DNA from: Isoetes taiwanensis
Lineage: Eukaryota; Streptophyta; Lycopodiopsida; Isoetales; Isoetaceae
Direction of reading: 5' to 3'
DNA length: 64,000 bases
Assembly (NCBI GenBank): GCA_021234155.1
Contig: JAJEKV010000031.1
Location: forward strand, 6,154,748-6,218,747
Below the pieces are notes generated by a model. It made no database searches. It saw nothing but the letters and a program-made list of their open reading frames with translations, and was not told the origin of the DNA. Both the position numbers and the translations under genes were made by a program. Below, in pieces: positions 51,990-61,351 of the stretch (positions are counted from its first letter, which is position 1; the number at the start of each line of letters is the position of its first letter).

Positions 51990-53253
51990 ATGGCCCGAAC
52001 CAAACAGACCGCAAGGAAGCGTCGCCCAGGCGAAGCCACCAGCGCCACTGAGGCGGAGATCATTCGGAAGATGCTTCGTGAGAGGCTCGAGAGGGGGACG
52101 CTCGGACGGACGAGGAGCAAGACACGTCCGATCCGATTGAGGGCTTCAACCAACAGCAGAAAGCAGAGACGAGGCCACATCACCGAACCCATGGACGAGG
52201 AGACGAGGGAGGTGTATGAAGAAATAGAGCCGGGAGATCCAAAGCAGGAACAAGGCATTCATTCAGACGCACTCCACGGAAATCCTCGAAAGGATGATGA
52301 GTGGTGATGTGTCCGAGCCACGGAGGTAGCAGTAATCTTAGAAGGTTCATCGAAAGCACGAGCCTGGCCGCAGTAAGAGAAGGGAAGACAAAAAGAGGAA
52401 AAGGAAGGAAGAGGAACAAAAGGCAGCAGAAGAGAAGAAGAAAGCAAAGGGAAGTTCGCGGGCTGGCATAAGGAGAACGAAGGATCGCCCGCCAAGGAAG
52501 ACGCCAACCCCAACATCATCATCAAGGAGCGCAACCCGACGAACCCCCAAACCCCTCCGACGACTTTCCGAGGAGGACTTGACCCTAATGCTGCGGTGGA
52601 AGCTCTTCCAAGCACCCAGCGACGACGGCAGGGAGGTACCGAAAGCCAAGACCTGAAAGCAACCCCAAGAAGACCAAGTGCGAAGCCCCCGAAAACCCGG
52701 CATGGGATAGAAAGAAGCAACCACGACCCGCCGGGGAAGCCTACGCCACCGCTGTGTGGTGAAGATCTACGAGAGGAAGATGAGAGAGCACGAGGCTTAC
52801 ATGAAGAAATGGGAGGCCTACAACAAATATTATGAAGAAAAACAGGTTAGGTTCATCGAGGGAGGGCGACCAACGAAGCAAAGAAACCCTTAAGGCCGCC
52901 ACCACGAAGCCCAAGGTTCCCAAGCCGCCACCCGGGAAGAAAGCTGATAGGAAAGAGGTGGAGAGAAGAGCGTTAAGGGAGATTAGACACTTCAACAAGC
53001 AGCTTCCGGTCTCCTAATCCCGTGCCCCCCCTTCGGTTGGTGCGTGAAGTGATGCGTGCCTACTGAACGGACTTTAGAGTCACGGACGAGGCGGCACTGG
53101 CGGCAATGCAAGAGGCGGGCTGAGGCAAAGATAGTGCAACATTTTGAAGATTCAACAGCCTGCACTATCCGTAAGCGGGTAACCTTAACGCGACAAGACA
53201 TGAGTCTTGCGACCCGCATTAAGGGAGAACGCCTTAGAAACTTTTTGTTGTAA
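51990..53253 (+). pseudogene. Histone H3 / CENH3-like protein gene within the chromovirus (frameshifted)
   Basis: The ATG at 51990 opens MARTKQTARKRRPGEA: the first ten residues are identical to histone H3 (K4 and K9 present), and S10-T11-G12 are replaced by RRP. A long Lys/Arg/Glu-rich linker follows in shifting frames, with a coiled-coil-like stretch (KIYERKMREHEAYMKKWEAY, from 52762). A histone fold follows at about 52970-53238: ALREIRHFNKQ (alpha-N/alpha-1), LIPCPPF, RLVREV (alpha-1/loop), AALAAMQEA (alpha-2), AEAKIVQHFEDSTACTI, then KRVTLTRQDMSLATRIKGER (loop 2 and alpha-3). EIRHFNKQ, LIPxxPF and a loop 1 one residue longer than canonical H3 resemble plant CENH3. Stop TAA at 53251. About 420 codons overall. 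Breaks: shifts in the linker and near 53034, TGA at 53064, an extra G near 53115. Homology is read by eye. Confidence 0.8.
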
Positions 53254-53386
53254 ATAATTAAAAATTTTTGTAATATAGACCAATTTTGTGTACCTTGATG
53301 ACATAAACTTGGTCAATTAGAGCAAATTAATAAGTTTTAGCTTGTATTTCAGTGAAATAGGACATTTGGGAGCCGAGAGACATGAT
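53254..53386. other. 3' flank of the H3-like unit
   Basis: Abrupt switch to AT-rich sequence (AATAATTAAAAATTTTTGTA) after the stop at 53253, as expected for a 3' UTR with polyadenylation signals, before the next hairpin. Confidence 0.4.
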
Positions 53387-53453
53387 GTCTCACAGCTCGC
53401 GCCTCGTCGCAAAACAAAAAGTTAGTATTGAAGCGAGGCGCAAGCTGTGAGAC
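53387..53453 (+). promoter_or_regulatory. Hairpin 3 upstream of the second added gene
   Basis: GTCTCACAGCTCGCGCCTCG (53387-53406) pairs with CGAGGCGCAAGCTGTGAGAC (53434-53453): 20 base pairs, one mismatch. The best copy of the module. Confidence 0.85.
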
Positions 53454-53582
53454 CTCGCCCAAGCTTGACCAAAACAGCTCCAAATTGACCAAATAAGGGG
53501 TCGATTCTGCCTAAATTGATGAGCCCATCACCCTTACACCATCAGTTTACCCAAGTTGGACATCTTTGATCGAATGATCGAT

Positions 53583-53648
53583 GTCTCCACGGCTACCGGG
53601 CCGCAAAAACAAAAAGTTAGTTTTGAAGCGAGAGGCTAAGCCGTGAGA
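53583..53648 (+). promoter_or_regulatory. Hairpin 4, partly degraded
   Basis: GTCTCCACGGCTACCGGG against CGAGAGGCTAAGCCGTGAGAC, with the common loop AAAACAAAAAGTTAGT and TTGAAGCGAG. Pairing is weaker than in hairpins 1 and 3. Confidence 0.6.
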
Positions 53649-53839
53649 CCTCTTACCATTTCTTCACCAGGACTTGTCAAAGTCACCTTCAACCCTTGTG
53701 ATAGCATCTTTTAGGTAACCTAGCCTTGTTCAAGCATCTCCTATAGTCCTCAAACTCCTATTTTAACCTCCGGATAAGTTAGAATTACCCAATCCTAGGA
53801 AATTTTCAAGTCATCCAAAAATTAGGGTTTCCCCTTTTC

Positions 53840-53847
53840 TATAAATA
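53840..53847 (+). promoter_or_regulatory. TATA box of the second added gene
   Basis: TATAAATA in TTCTATAAATAGACCCC, 120 bases before the ATG at 53960. Matches the box at 51881 in sequence and placement. The following leaders are also alike (CCCTAGAAATCCGCTC against CCCTACAAATCTGCTC), so the two promoters are duplicates. Confidence 0.65.
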
Positions 53848-53959
53848 GACCCCATCATTTCTCGATAGCACCCTACAAATCTGCTCCCGCCCTTCTAGCC
53901 GATTTCCCAACTCCCCGAGGCTCTTGCAACCGTTTGTTACCCTCTTACGCAATTAATCA

Positions 53960-55502
53960 ATGGCAACTTCGATTTTCCACAGATGGTACAGCCGGCAATC
54001 ATTCTTGGAGGCCGACGTCGACCAAATCTTCCAGATCTTCAGGAAGGAGGTAGACGTCCAGGCAACCTTGCACGCGACCCCAGCTTATAGTAGAGTCCTG
54101 ACCGAGTTTCAAGCTAGGGTAGAACCGGCGCTAGTGCAACTCCCCTAATGTAGGATATTTTGTTCCTAGAGCCGGTCCCTGCAGCAAAGCATTAGACGCG
54201 ATGTCCCGAACATTGCCAAATACCTCACAAACAAAGCGCACCGCACACCGAGCCAATGGTCCTAGCGTCACCGGGACCAAGTACTTCTCTTTCAACACTG
54301 CCACGGCAATCTTTCTCACCCACCGCGTCGAGAACACCGTGGGGAAACCTCCATTCCCCATGGGCGTGGACCCATTAGCCATAGCGGCGAGAACAACGGC
54401 TCCTCACACGGTATGAACAGGGCGAGGAAGGGAAGGAAGAAGACTTCGGATGAGCAGGGAATGCGAGGAGGAGGAAGACGATGTCGAAGCTCGACCCAGC
54501 CCGGAGGAGCGGGCGACAAGCGAAAGAGGAGTGGCAAGACCCGAAAGAAGCCGCAGACTCTGAGTCAGCGCCACCCCCGGGTTAGGCATCACAAGCCTAG
54601 CTCCCATTATCGCCGAAGGTGAGGAGTTTTCGCCCTAAGCGACATTCAAAACCTCTCGAGGAGTGGAAAGGAGTATCGACCGAAGAGTTCTTTGCACCAA
54701 CTCCGAAGAACAGACTTGGACGACTTCATCGCCCGAGGAGAGTCCGACTTCCCCTCCAAGTAAGGGAAGCCGGCACTTACACGGAGAGTTTACCTCCGGC
54801 ATCCAAGCCTACAAAGCAACATCAGGCGCAGATTATGGAGGCGCACAAGGCGCAAAACAAGCTACGGCCGGAGGAAGAGCTCCTTGCTCTTCAGGAACAG
54901 ATGGGGATCCGCTTATGCGACCTCAAACATCCTAACGGGCAAGTTTCGTCCGCAGCACCTCCCCGGGATAGGACAGCTAATTCGACCTCGAGGGAGGGCT
55001 TCAAAGAAATCGAGACTACAGGGAGCTCACCACGGTGGAGGTTGATGATTTCGGAAGCAGACACAGAGCTGGATACCGAGTGGCCGAGGACCCGTCTCGC
55101 AACGACAGGTCACTACGCTATTACCTGCCACTGCTGATGGATGGAAGAATAGCGGTTATCCACCGCAAGTTCACCCCCAGAGGCGAGGAAGGAGTAGCGT
55201 TGCTGATTGCACTCTCAGGATTCGGCCGGCATGCACGGTTACCCCTTAACACCGAGTATGCAATCCTGGTGAAGAGAGCGGTAGCACTCGACGTCTTCGA
55301 CTTCGCCATACCTTACAGGCGGCAGGCAAGACTGTCAGTGACAGCAGCTTACACCTCCCACCGCAGAGTAGAAGATTTAGCAAGAGCATTACAGGGTGGA
55401 TCTCCAGCCAATGTCCTTAGGAACTTGGGCCATTCAGTGGGAACAGCCCAAGTGAAAAAGTTCCTGGAGGATAATCCATCTTACCGGCATCAACAGAAAT
55501 GA
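53960..55502 (+). pseudogene. Unknown protein gene, second added unit of the chromovirus
   Basis: About 514 codons from ATG 53960 to the TGA at 55500. The frame is broken several times. The N-terminus reads MATSIFHRWYSRQSFLEADV with a predicted helix. A middle part is strongly basic (ARKGRKKTSDEQ..., SGKTRKKPQT). The last third (55035-55502) is open and looks well folded: LRYYLPLLMDGRIAVIHRKF, then GVALLIALSGFGRHARLPLN, LDVFDFAIPYRRQARLSVTA, and a helical end VEDLARALQGG...VKKFLEDNP. I do not recognise any family, and it is not gag, which follows. It could be an added structural or chromatin protein, since it shares its promoter design with the H3-like unit. Confidence 0.55.
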
Positions 55503-55670
55503 TTAGCAGTAGTTGCAATTTCTTGTATTAGTGTAATATAAAATATAAATATAACATTCTCTTGCACTATAAATGTTTTGTTGATATATTTTGTGTCCCC
55601 TCAACCATGCCAACAAACATAAATAATGCAAGAAAGCAAGGAAAACTAACCATGTAGATATAAACCACTT
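55503..55670. other. AT-rich spacer before gag, with possible splice acceptor
   Basis: 3' UTR-like sequence (ATATAAAATATAAATATAAC), then CTTGTGTATGCAG|TTAGAGG at 55668-55680, a good plant acceptor directly in front of the gag frame. gag-pol might be made from a spliced RNA that skips the added genes. Confidence 0.4.
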
Positions 55671-56862
55671 GTGTATGCAGTTAGAGGCCTGAACGCAGGA
55701 GAACGACAACTGCGGGAACTTACAGAGGAACAGAGCCCGCCCAGGCCACGTCCGGCAAGGAACCTGCTTGAAGAATTTGGACAAATGACCCCAGAAGAAG
55801 AAATATCGCAAATGAGGACGGACCTCGAGCAGATAAAGGCTTTGCTAGCCGCACAAGCAGGAGCAGGTTCGGTGGGTAACGCTCAACTGCCGCAAGCATC
55901 AGCTCGGAGAACAGGTAGAGACAAGAAGAGGAGCAAGAGAGGAAGGTCCCCCAGCTCGGACTCCTCCGGACTCAAAGCTCAGATTCGGACTCCGACTCGA
56001 GGAAGAAGAAGAGCGTAACCAAGTCCGAAAGGCATTTAAAGGCGAGGAACCACCGGAGGGGACGACAAAGGGACACAAGAACCCTCGACTACCGTAAGAA
56101 AGTGGACTCGCATTGGGAAATGTTTGGAAGGCCGTGAAGCTCGAGCAATTTCAAAGCGCAGAACAGTCGTCGCATGGAGGCGAGAGGCTTGGCTTGACGA
56201 GATGAGCGAATCGGCAATGCCTATGGTATGAAGGATAAGGATAAAGGCAGGGTGGCAACAAATAACCAAGGGGAGCAAAGACGCATTTGGTGGAAGGGCT
56301 ATGCCAAGGCTCATGGCTTAAGCAGAGATGCTTGCAGGTTCAAGAAGTTTGCTAAAGCCTTCAAGCGCCATTACGTCCCAAGAGAGCACAAGTCCAGCAT
56401 GATGCAGCAGTTCTACAGGTTGCAGCAAGGCAACAAGTCAGTACAGAAATACACGGAGGAATTTATGAGGCTAAGGTCAGATGTGCCAAAGTTAGGAGAA
56501 GCACGCAGTGGAAAGCTACATTGAAGGTCCTGAATGAGGAGATCCGCAAGCTTGTAAGGGCAATAAACCCGAGAACAGTATCAGAAGCGGAGTCCAAGGC
56601 AATAAGTTTGCAAGGAACAGGACCTCTAATAGCGGCGAGGCGGCAGATTACCAAGATAAAGGCAAGGCAAAGCTGGCGGCCAAAATTTCGAGAAAACAAA
56701 ATTTCCCGAGGACCAGCTAGAGCCCCATATAGTGGCAATCAAGGGAAGCAGCAGGAGAAGAAGCGGGTATCTTTCAAAGACAAACAGGAAGGGTCAAACT
56801 ACTCCAAAGCCGTGCGATCCTTTCTGCAGGCCATGCCCAAGGAGAAGAGACAGAGTGCATAG
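55671..56862 (+). pseudogene. Chromovirus gag
   Basis: Three successive frames. 55671-56018 gives an N-terminal region with a coiled coil (EEEISQMRTDLEQIKALLAA) and a basic tail. 56228-56524 contains the Retrotrans_gag core (FAKAFKRHYVPREHKSSMMQ, then GNKSVQKYTEEFMRLRSDVP). 56521-56862 is a basic nucleocapsid region (KKRVSFKDKQEG). After a stop, CFQQGHREEMNCP (about 56886-56924) looks like the remnant of a CCHC zinc knuckle. Role: capsid and RNA packaging. Frameshifts near 56018, 56520 and 56862. Confidence 0.8.
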
Positions 56863-57089
56863 AAAAGCGGCTTTGCTTGGTGTTTCCAGCAAGGCCATAG
56901 AGAAGAAATGAACTGCCCCATATGTCATGAGTGCAGCGCTAGCAGAGTTGGGAGATTGGGACACTTTGATCTGACGACGACGGCGAGGAGGCCCGCGACT
57001 ACATTCAGGGTGAGTGTCATATCTTTGCCGCAATAGATACAGAGCAAGCAGAGAGCCAGTATAAAGTAATTTCCACAGAGTGGGAAAGG

Positions 57090-57440
57090 CCAAGGCCAAG
57101 TCATTTATAGTCCTGATAGATTCGGGAAGTAGCCATAACTTTGCATCTCCAGAATGGTTCAAATGTTGAAGTTGAAACCATTAAAGTCAAAGCCAAGGCC
57201 CGTTGTCTTAGCAAGTGGAGCAAAGTAAAGGCGCATGACGGCAGTAAAAAGAATCAACTTTGACATCGACTTGCCGGGATTAAGATCCACATGGGGCGAA
57301 GTAATGGGCATTGGCACGACTTGATAATAGGTATGGAGTACCTTGGACCAGCAGGGGCCATTATTGATTGTGGAAAGCGGAAGGTGACCTTCCCAACACC
57401 CGACGGCAAGATCATTGAGATAACAGGTAAAGAAGTTGTT
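57090..57440 (+). pseudogene. Chromovirus aspartic protease
   Basis: FIVLIDSGSSHNFASPEWF carries the catalytic D-S-G (57119-57127). After a shift, [20 protein letters not shown] and VTF (from 57321) form the second conserved half (hydrophobic-G and the IDCxxKxVxF strand). The domain is split by frameshifts near 57170-57290. Confidence 0.8.
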
Positions 57441-58670
57441 CCCATCATGCAGTGTATGTCTTCTAAACGACTGTTCAAGTGCATCAAGAGTGAGCAAGTA
57501 GCATACATCTTCAAGCTTGAGAGTAGTGAGCCGGAATTGGAAGGAAGCAAAGAAGACAAGATGCTCAGCAAGTTGCCGAGGCAAATAGCTAAGTTGATCA
57601 CGGAGTTCCACGATCTCTTTCCAGATGAGATCAAGCAGCTCCCTCCTTATAGGGGAGTCGAGTGCGAGATAGCACTCGAACCGGGAACAAAGCCAACAAG
57701 CAAGGCTCCATATAGAATGACAACGCAGGAGTTGTCGGAGCTGAAGAAGCAGTTGCAGGAGCTGCTCGACCTAGGTTTCATTAGACCTAGTGTCTCGCCG
57801 TTTGGAGCGCCCATTCTTTTTGTCAAGAAGAAGGATGGATCTTTGAGGATGTGCATAGACTATAGGCAGTTGAATAAGCACACCATTAAGAACAAGTATG
57901 CGCTTCCAAGATCAGACGACTTGATGGATCAGCTTCAAGGAGCAAAGATCTTCTCCAAAATCGACTTAAGGTCAGGTTATCATCAGATACGGATAAAGGA
58001 GGAGGATATCCACAAGACCGCCTTCAGGACGCGGTATGGGCATTATGAGTTCACAGTGATGCCTTTCGGCTTATCAAATGCCCCCGCAACGTTCATGAGG
58101 CTCATGAACGATATCTTGTGGAGTTCCCTGGACACCTTTGTGATTGTTTTCTTTGATGACATTTTGGTGTATAGCAGATCCCTTGAAGAGCACGTGCAAC
58201 ACTTGAGAAGGGTGCTAGAGAAGTTGAAGAGGCACCAGTTGTACGCCAAGTTGTCGAAGTGCCACTTCGCAACGGAGAAGGTGGAATACCTTGGTCATGT
58301 GATCTCAGCAGAAGGCATCTCGACGGACCCCACCAAGATTGAAGCAGTTGATCGGTGGGTGGCTACCAAGAATGTGCACGAGGTCAGAAGTTTTCTCGGT
58401 CTAGCAGGGTACTACAGGAAGTTCGTGAAGAACTTTGCTAAGATAGCAGCCCCGTTAACAGACCTGACGAGGGCAGAGAAGGTGAAAGATTGGGTAGAGC
58501 ATTGGCACAAGAAAGCCCAAAAGGGGTTTGAATTGTTGAAAGAAGCTCTGACGACAGCCCCTGTCTTGACCTTGCCGGACCCGGAGAAAGATAAGCTTGT
58601 AGCAACAGATCGCGAAAGTAAGATAGCTACGGTCGCGGGCTTATGCAAGAAGAGCTGTGGTAGCATATGA
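57291..58670 (+). CDS. Chromovirus reverse transcriptase (with protease C-terminus)
   Basis: 459 codons open. From about residue 115: [18 protein letters not shown], then [42 protein letters not shown] (motif A Asp), [18 protein letters not shown], and [10 protein letters not shown] with the catalytic FFDD at about 58149-58160, then [10 protein letters not shown] and [15 protein letters not shown] (connection). All RT catalytic residues are present. RNase H starts at [10 protein letters not shown] but the expected xTDAS is ATDRES, and the frame is lost near 58625. A classic chromovirus-type RT. Confidence 0.92.
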   Translation: MGRSNGHWHDLIIGMEYLGPAGAIIDCGKRKVTFPTPDGKIIEITGKEVVPIMQCMSSKRLFKCIKSEQVAYIFKLESSEPELEGSKEDKMLSKLPRQIAKLITEFHDLFPDEIKQLPPYRGVECEIALEPGTKPTSKAPYRMTTQELSELKKQLQELLDLGFIRPSVSPFGAPILFVKKKDGSLRMCIDYRQLNKHTIKNKYALPRSDDLMDQLQGAKIFSKIDLRSGYHQIRIKEEDIHKTAFRTRYGHYEFTVMPFGLSNAPATFMRLMNDILWSSLDTFVIVFFDDILVYSRSLEEHVQHLRRVLEKLKRHQLYAKLSKCHFATEKVEYLGHVISAEGISTDPTKIEAVDRWVATKNVHEVRSFLGLAGYYRKFVKNFAKIAAPLTDLTRAEKVKDWVEHWHKKAQKGFELLKEALTTAPVLTLPDPEKDKLVATDRESKIATVAGLCKKSCGSI

Positions 58671-58965
58671 TTCCGGGAAGATGAACGATGCGAGGCGCTA
58701 CCCGACGACGACGATCAGAATTGCTTGGCGGTTGTCGGGGCATTAAGAATATGGAGGCACTATCTCTTGGGAAGGAAGTTCCAATTGGATACCGACCATC
58801 AGAGCCTCCAATATGTATTCACGCAACCACACCTCAATCTGAGGCAACGGAGATGGATGGAGTTCCTCGAAGAATATGACTTTGATATAGTCTACAAGCC
58901 GGGGAAGCTCAATGTGGTAGCAGATGCGCTTTCAAGGCATCCCCTGACAACTAGAGTGCATTGCA
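58590..58965 (+). pseudogene. Chromovirus RNase H, frameshifted
   Basis: After the break the frame from about 58725 reads AVVGALRIWRHYLLGRKFQL, TDHQSLQYVF, and KLNVVADALSR, the C-terminal half of Ty3 RNase H. The N-terminal catalytic Asp region lies in the preceding frame, and a CG-rich patch (58680-58730) separates them. Confidence 0.8.
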
Positions 58966-60032
58966 ATGCAATTTCGACGCTCTCCAGCGACTTTGGTAAG
59001 AAGATTGAAGAGTCCTTGCCAATGGATGTGGATTTCAGGGAAGTATGGACAAGCCTCTCTAAGGAGGCTAGAACAGATAAAGAGCGGGAGACCTTCAAGC
59101 ATTATAAGAAGGAAGGCAACCTGTTATACCATAAGAACAAGTTGTGCGTACCCGAATCATCAGGTGTAAGGAAGTTGATCCTCCATGACACGCACAACAG
59201 CCCAATAGCTGGCCATGCGGGATTCATGAAAACATATTTCAAAGTGCGCAGCAGCTATTATTGGCCGGGAATGAAGAAGCAAATAGCTCGCTACATCAAG
59301 GAATGTCAGCTATGCCAGCAGACGAAGGCAGAGCAGCTTCGAATTCCAGGGGCATTAGAGCCATTAGCGGTGCCAAACGCTAAGTGGGAGGTAATCAGCA
59401 TGGACTTCATCACAGGACTCCCAAGAACAGCGAGAGGCAAGGATGCCTTGATGGTAGTGGTCGACAAGTTGTCGAAGATGGCACATTTTGTGCCTTGCAG
59501 GACCACAGACACAGCTATGGATACAGCAAAGCTCTTCACCAAAGAGATCTTCAGGCTTCATGGCATGCCAAGGGAGATTATCTCCGACAGGGATCCGAAG
59601 TTCATGAGTGCCTTTTGGCAAGACCTCTTTGCGACGATTCAGACCAAGCTATCCATGAGCACGGCGTATCATCCTCAGACGGATGGCCAGACGGAGCGGA
59701 CCAACAGGATCTTAGAAGACATGCTAAGAAACTATGTCTGGAATAAGCAAAGTATGTGGGAAGAATTTATTCACTTGGTGGAGTTTGCATACAATAGCAC
59801 CAAGCAGGAATCATCCCAAATGTCGCCATTTATGATCAATTATGGCTATCAGTGCCTAACTCCAGACACTTGGCACAACCCCGTGTCAAAAGTAGAAGTT
59901 TTCAGCACAGATGTTGGCCGATATGCAGCAGCTCGTGGAAGAAGTTCGAGGTTATCTGCTAGCAGCAAGAAGTCATCAGAAGAGCATCGCCGACAAGCAT
60001 CGAACAGTCAGAGAGTTCAAAGTTGGAGATGA
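58966..60032 (+). CDS. Chromovirus integrase, zinc and catalytic domains
   Basis: Part of the frame open from 58725. Zinc module: LHDTHNSPIAGH then CQLCQQ (HHCC). Catalytic core: VISMDFITGLPRT (Asp), IISDRDPKFMSAFW (Asp), AYHPQTDGQTERTNRILEDM (Glu). All three acidic residues are present. The frame fails near 59910 (one-base shift), and the rest continues in the next entry. Confidence 0.9.
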
Positions 60033-60498
60033 TGTATGGCTCAAGATAAAGGTGAAGCAGGCGAAGCTCGGGATTGGCAATTGCAAGAAGCTTGCTCCAA
60101 GGTGGGCTGGACCCTTCAGAATAATCAAGAGAGTAGGTAATCAATCCTACAAGTTAGAATTGCCAGCACACCTAAAGATTCATAAGGTCTTCCACGTGAG
60201 TTTGTTGAAGAAGCATACTCCAAATCCAGACGAAGTCTTGGACACTCCAACGTTGTTGGAAATGACGGAGGAGCAGCTGGAAATAGTTCCAGAAATGATT
60301 CTTGATAAAGCTTTCAAGAAGACAAGGAGGTCGGAGTTCCTCCAATACTTGGTCAAGTGGAAACACTTGCCAGTGGAAGACGCGACGTGGGTACTTAAGA
60401 AGGATTTAGTAAAGCAGTACCCACAGTTTATGGAGCAATGGGACGGCAAGGTCATCTCCGAAGAAATCGGCTCAGGCATGTCGATTTGTGTAGGTTAA
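59911..60498 (+). CDS. Integrase C-terminus with chromodomain
   Basis: Begins in the shifted frame with the helical DMQQLVEEVRGYLLAARSHQ, then VGDDVWLKIK, the GPF/Y module (APRWAGPFRIIKRVGNQSYK) and VFHVSLLKKH. Residues about 125-170 are a chromodomain: EMILDKAFKKTRRSEFLQYL, VKWKHLPVEDATWVLKKDLV. The VKWK...P..ATWV signature is clear. One aromatic-cage position that is Tyr or Trp in typical HP1 domains seems to be changed, as in the CHDII group. In chromoviruses this domain is thought to steer integration to histone marks, notably H3K9 methylation. Stop at 60496-60498. Confidence 0.85.
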   Translation: MLADMQQLVEEVRGYLLAARSHQKSIADKHRTVREFKVGDDVWLKIKVKQAKLGIGNCKKLAPRWAGPFRIIKRVGNQSYKLELPAHLKIHKVFHVSLLKKHTPNPDEVLDTPTLLEMTEEQLEIVPEMILDKAFKKTRRSEFLQYLVKWKHLPVEDATWVLKKDLVKQYPQFMEQWDGKVISEEIGSGMSICVG

Positions 60499-61338
60499 TT
60501 CTTGTATAGATTAATCTACGCATGCAACCTATGCTTGGTATGGGTCGCATGCGTTGTTACCGATGATGAGACCACTACGGTGATCTCTAGGGCGTGGTGT
60601 AATGTCAATGTAGGCATGACCGCGTTTCCGATTGGGCGAGTGGAAGGTAGATTAGAAAGTCTACTTCTGTCCCACGGAAGGAGACGACCTCGAGAGAAAA
60701 GAGGTCATTAAGGAATGCATTGATAGGGAAAGCACCTTTAGCCCCATATATGCTTTGATAGGAGGAATCCATCCTTCACGCCCCCCACGCGAGAAGGATA
60801 TCCTCCTGTTGGGCAACTAGAGGTGTAGGCATGAGCGGCATATAGGCCGCTCTCTCCACGCCATTATGGAAGATTCATCCTCTTCCTATGCCGGGAGATT
60901 AGCCATGCATTCATGTAGATAGATGGGTTGGTCACCATATAACCAAAATTTATTAAATAATTAAAACGGTACTAACGTAGTGTCGACCTGCAGGCCAGTA
61001 GAGCGCTCCGGAGGGCAAGGAGGTCGAGCTACGAAGACTTGCAACACAAGTTTTGTTGGAATGTGTTGCAAGGAATGAAGAGTACCTCGGACAATAACTA
61101 TAGATATGAAATGTTGAAATTTTGTCTAATTTAAGATAGTGAATACCTTGTTTAATGATGTTATGAATTGTTAAGTATTCCATAGTATGATGACGTGATA
61201 ATGTTTTAAAGATATTACCTTAGGGTAATCCTGGTAAATGTATAACTATTATATTGTATGCATCACGTTGATTGCAGATTGCAGATTAGTAAGATCCCAA
61301 GGTGGGGAGACCCACGATGCTGCGGACAGCATCATTTC
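60499..61338. other. Chromovirus 3' untranslated region
   Basis: No ORF with known motifs. Moderately GC-rich to 60870 and AT-rich after 60930. Two copies of CAAGGTGGGGAGA occur (61299 and 61339), the second being the polypurine tract. Confidence 0.6.
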
Positions 61339-61351
61339 AAGGTGGGGAGAA
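61339..61351 (+). other. Polypurine tract of the chromovirus
   Basis: AAGGTGGGGAGAA immediately before the 3' LTR start TGTGACG. Primes plus-strand DNA synthesis in LTR elements. Confidence 0.85.

Noticed and set aside
51965-52724. Minus-strand frames opposite the H3-like gene (up to 153 codons)
   Set aside because: Compositional shadows of a GC- and purine-rich coding strand. The plus strand carries the histone motifs.
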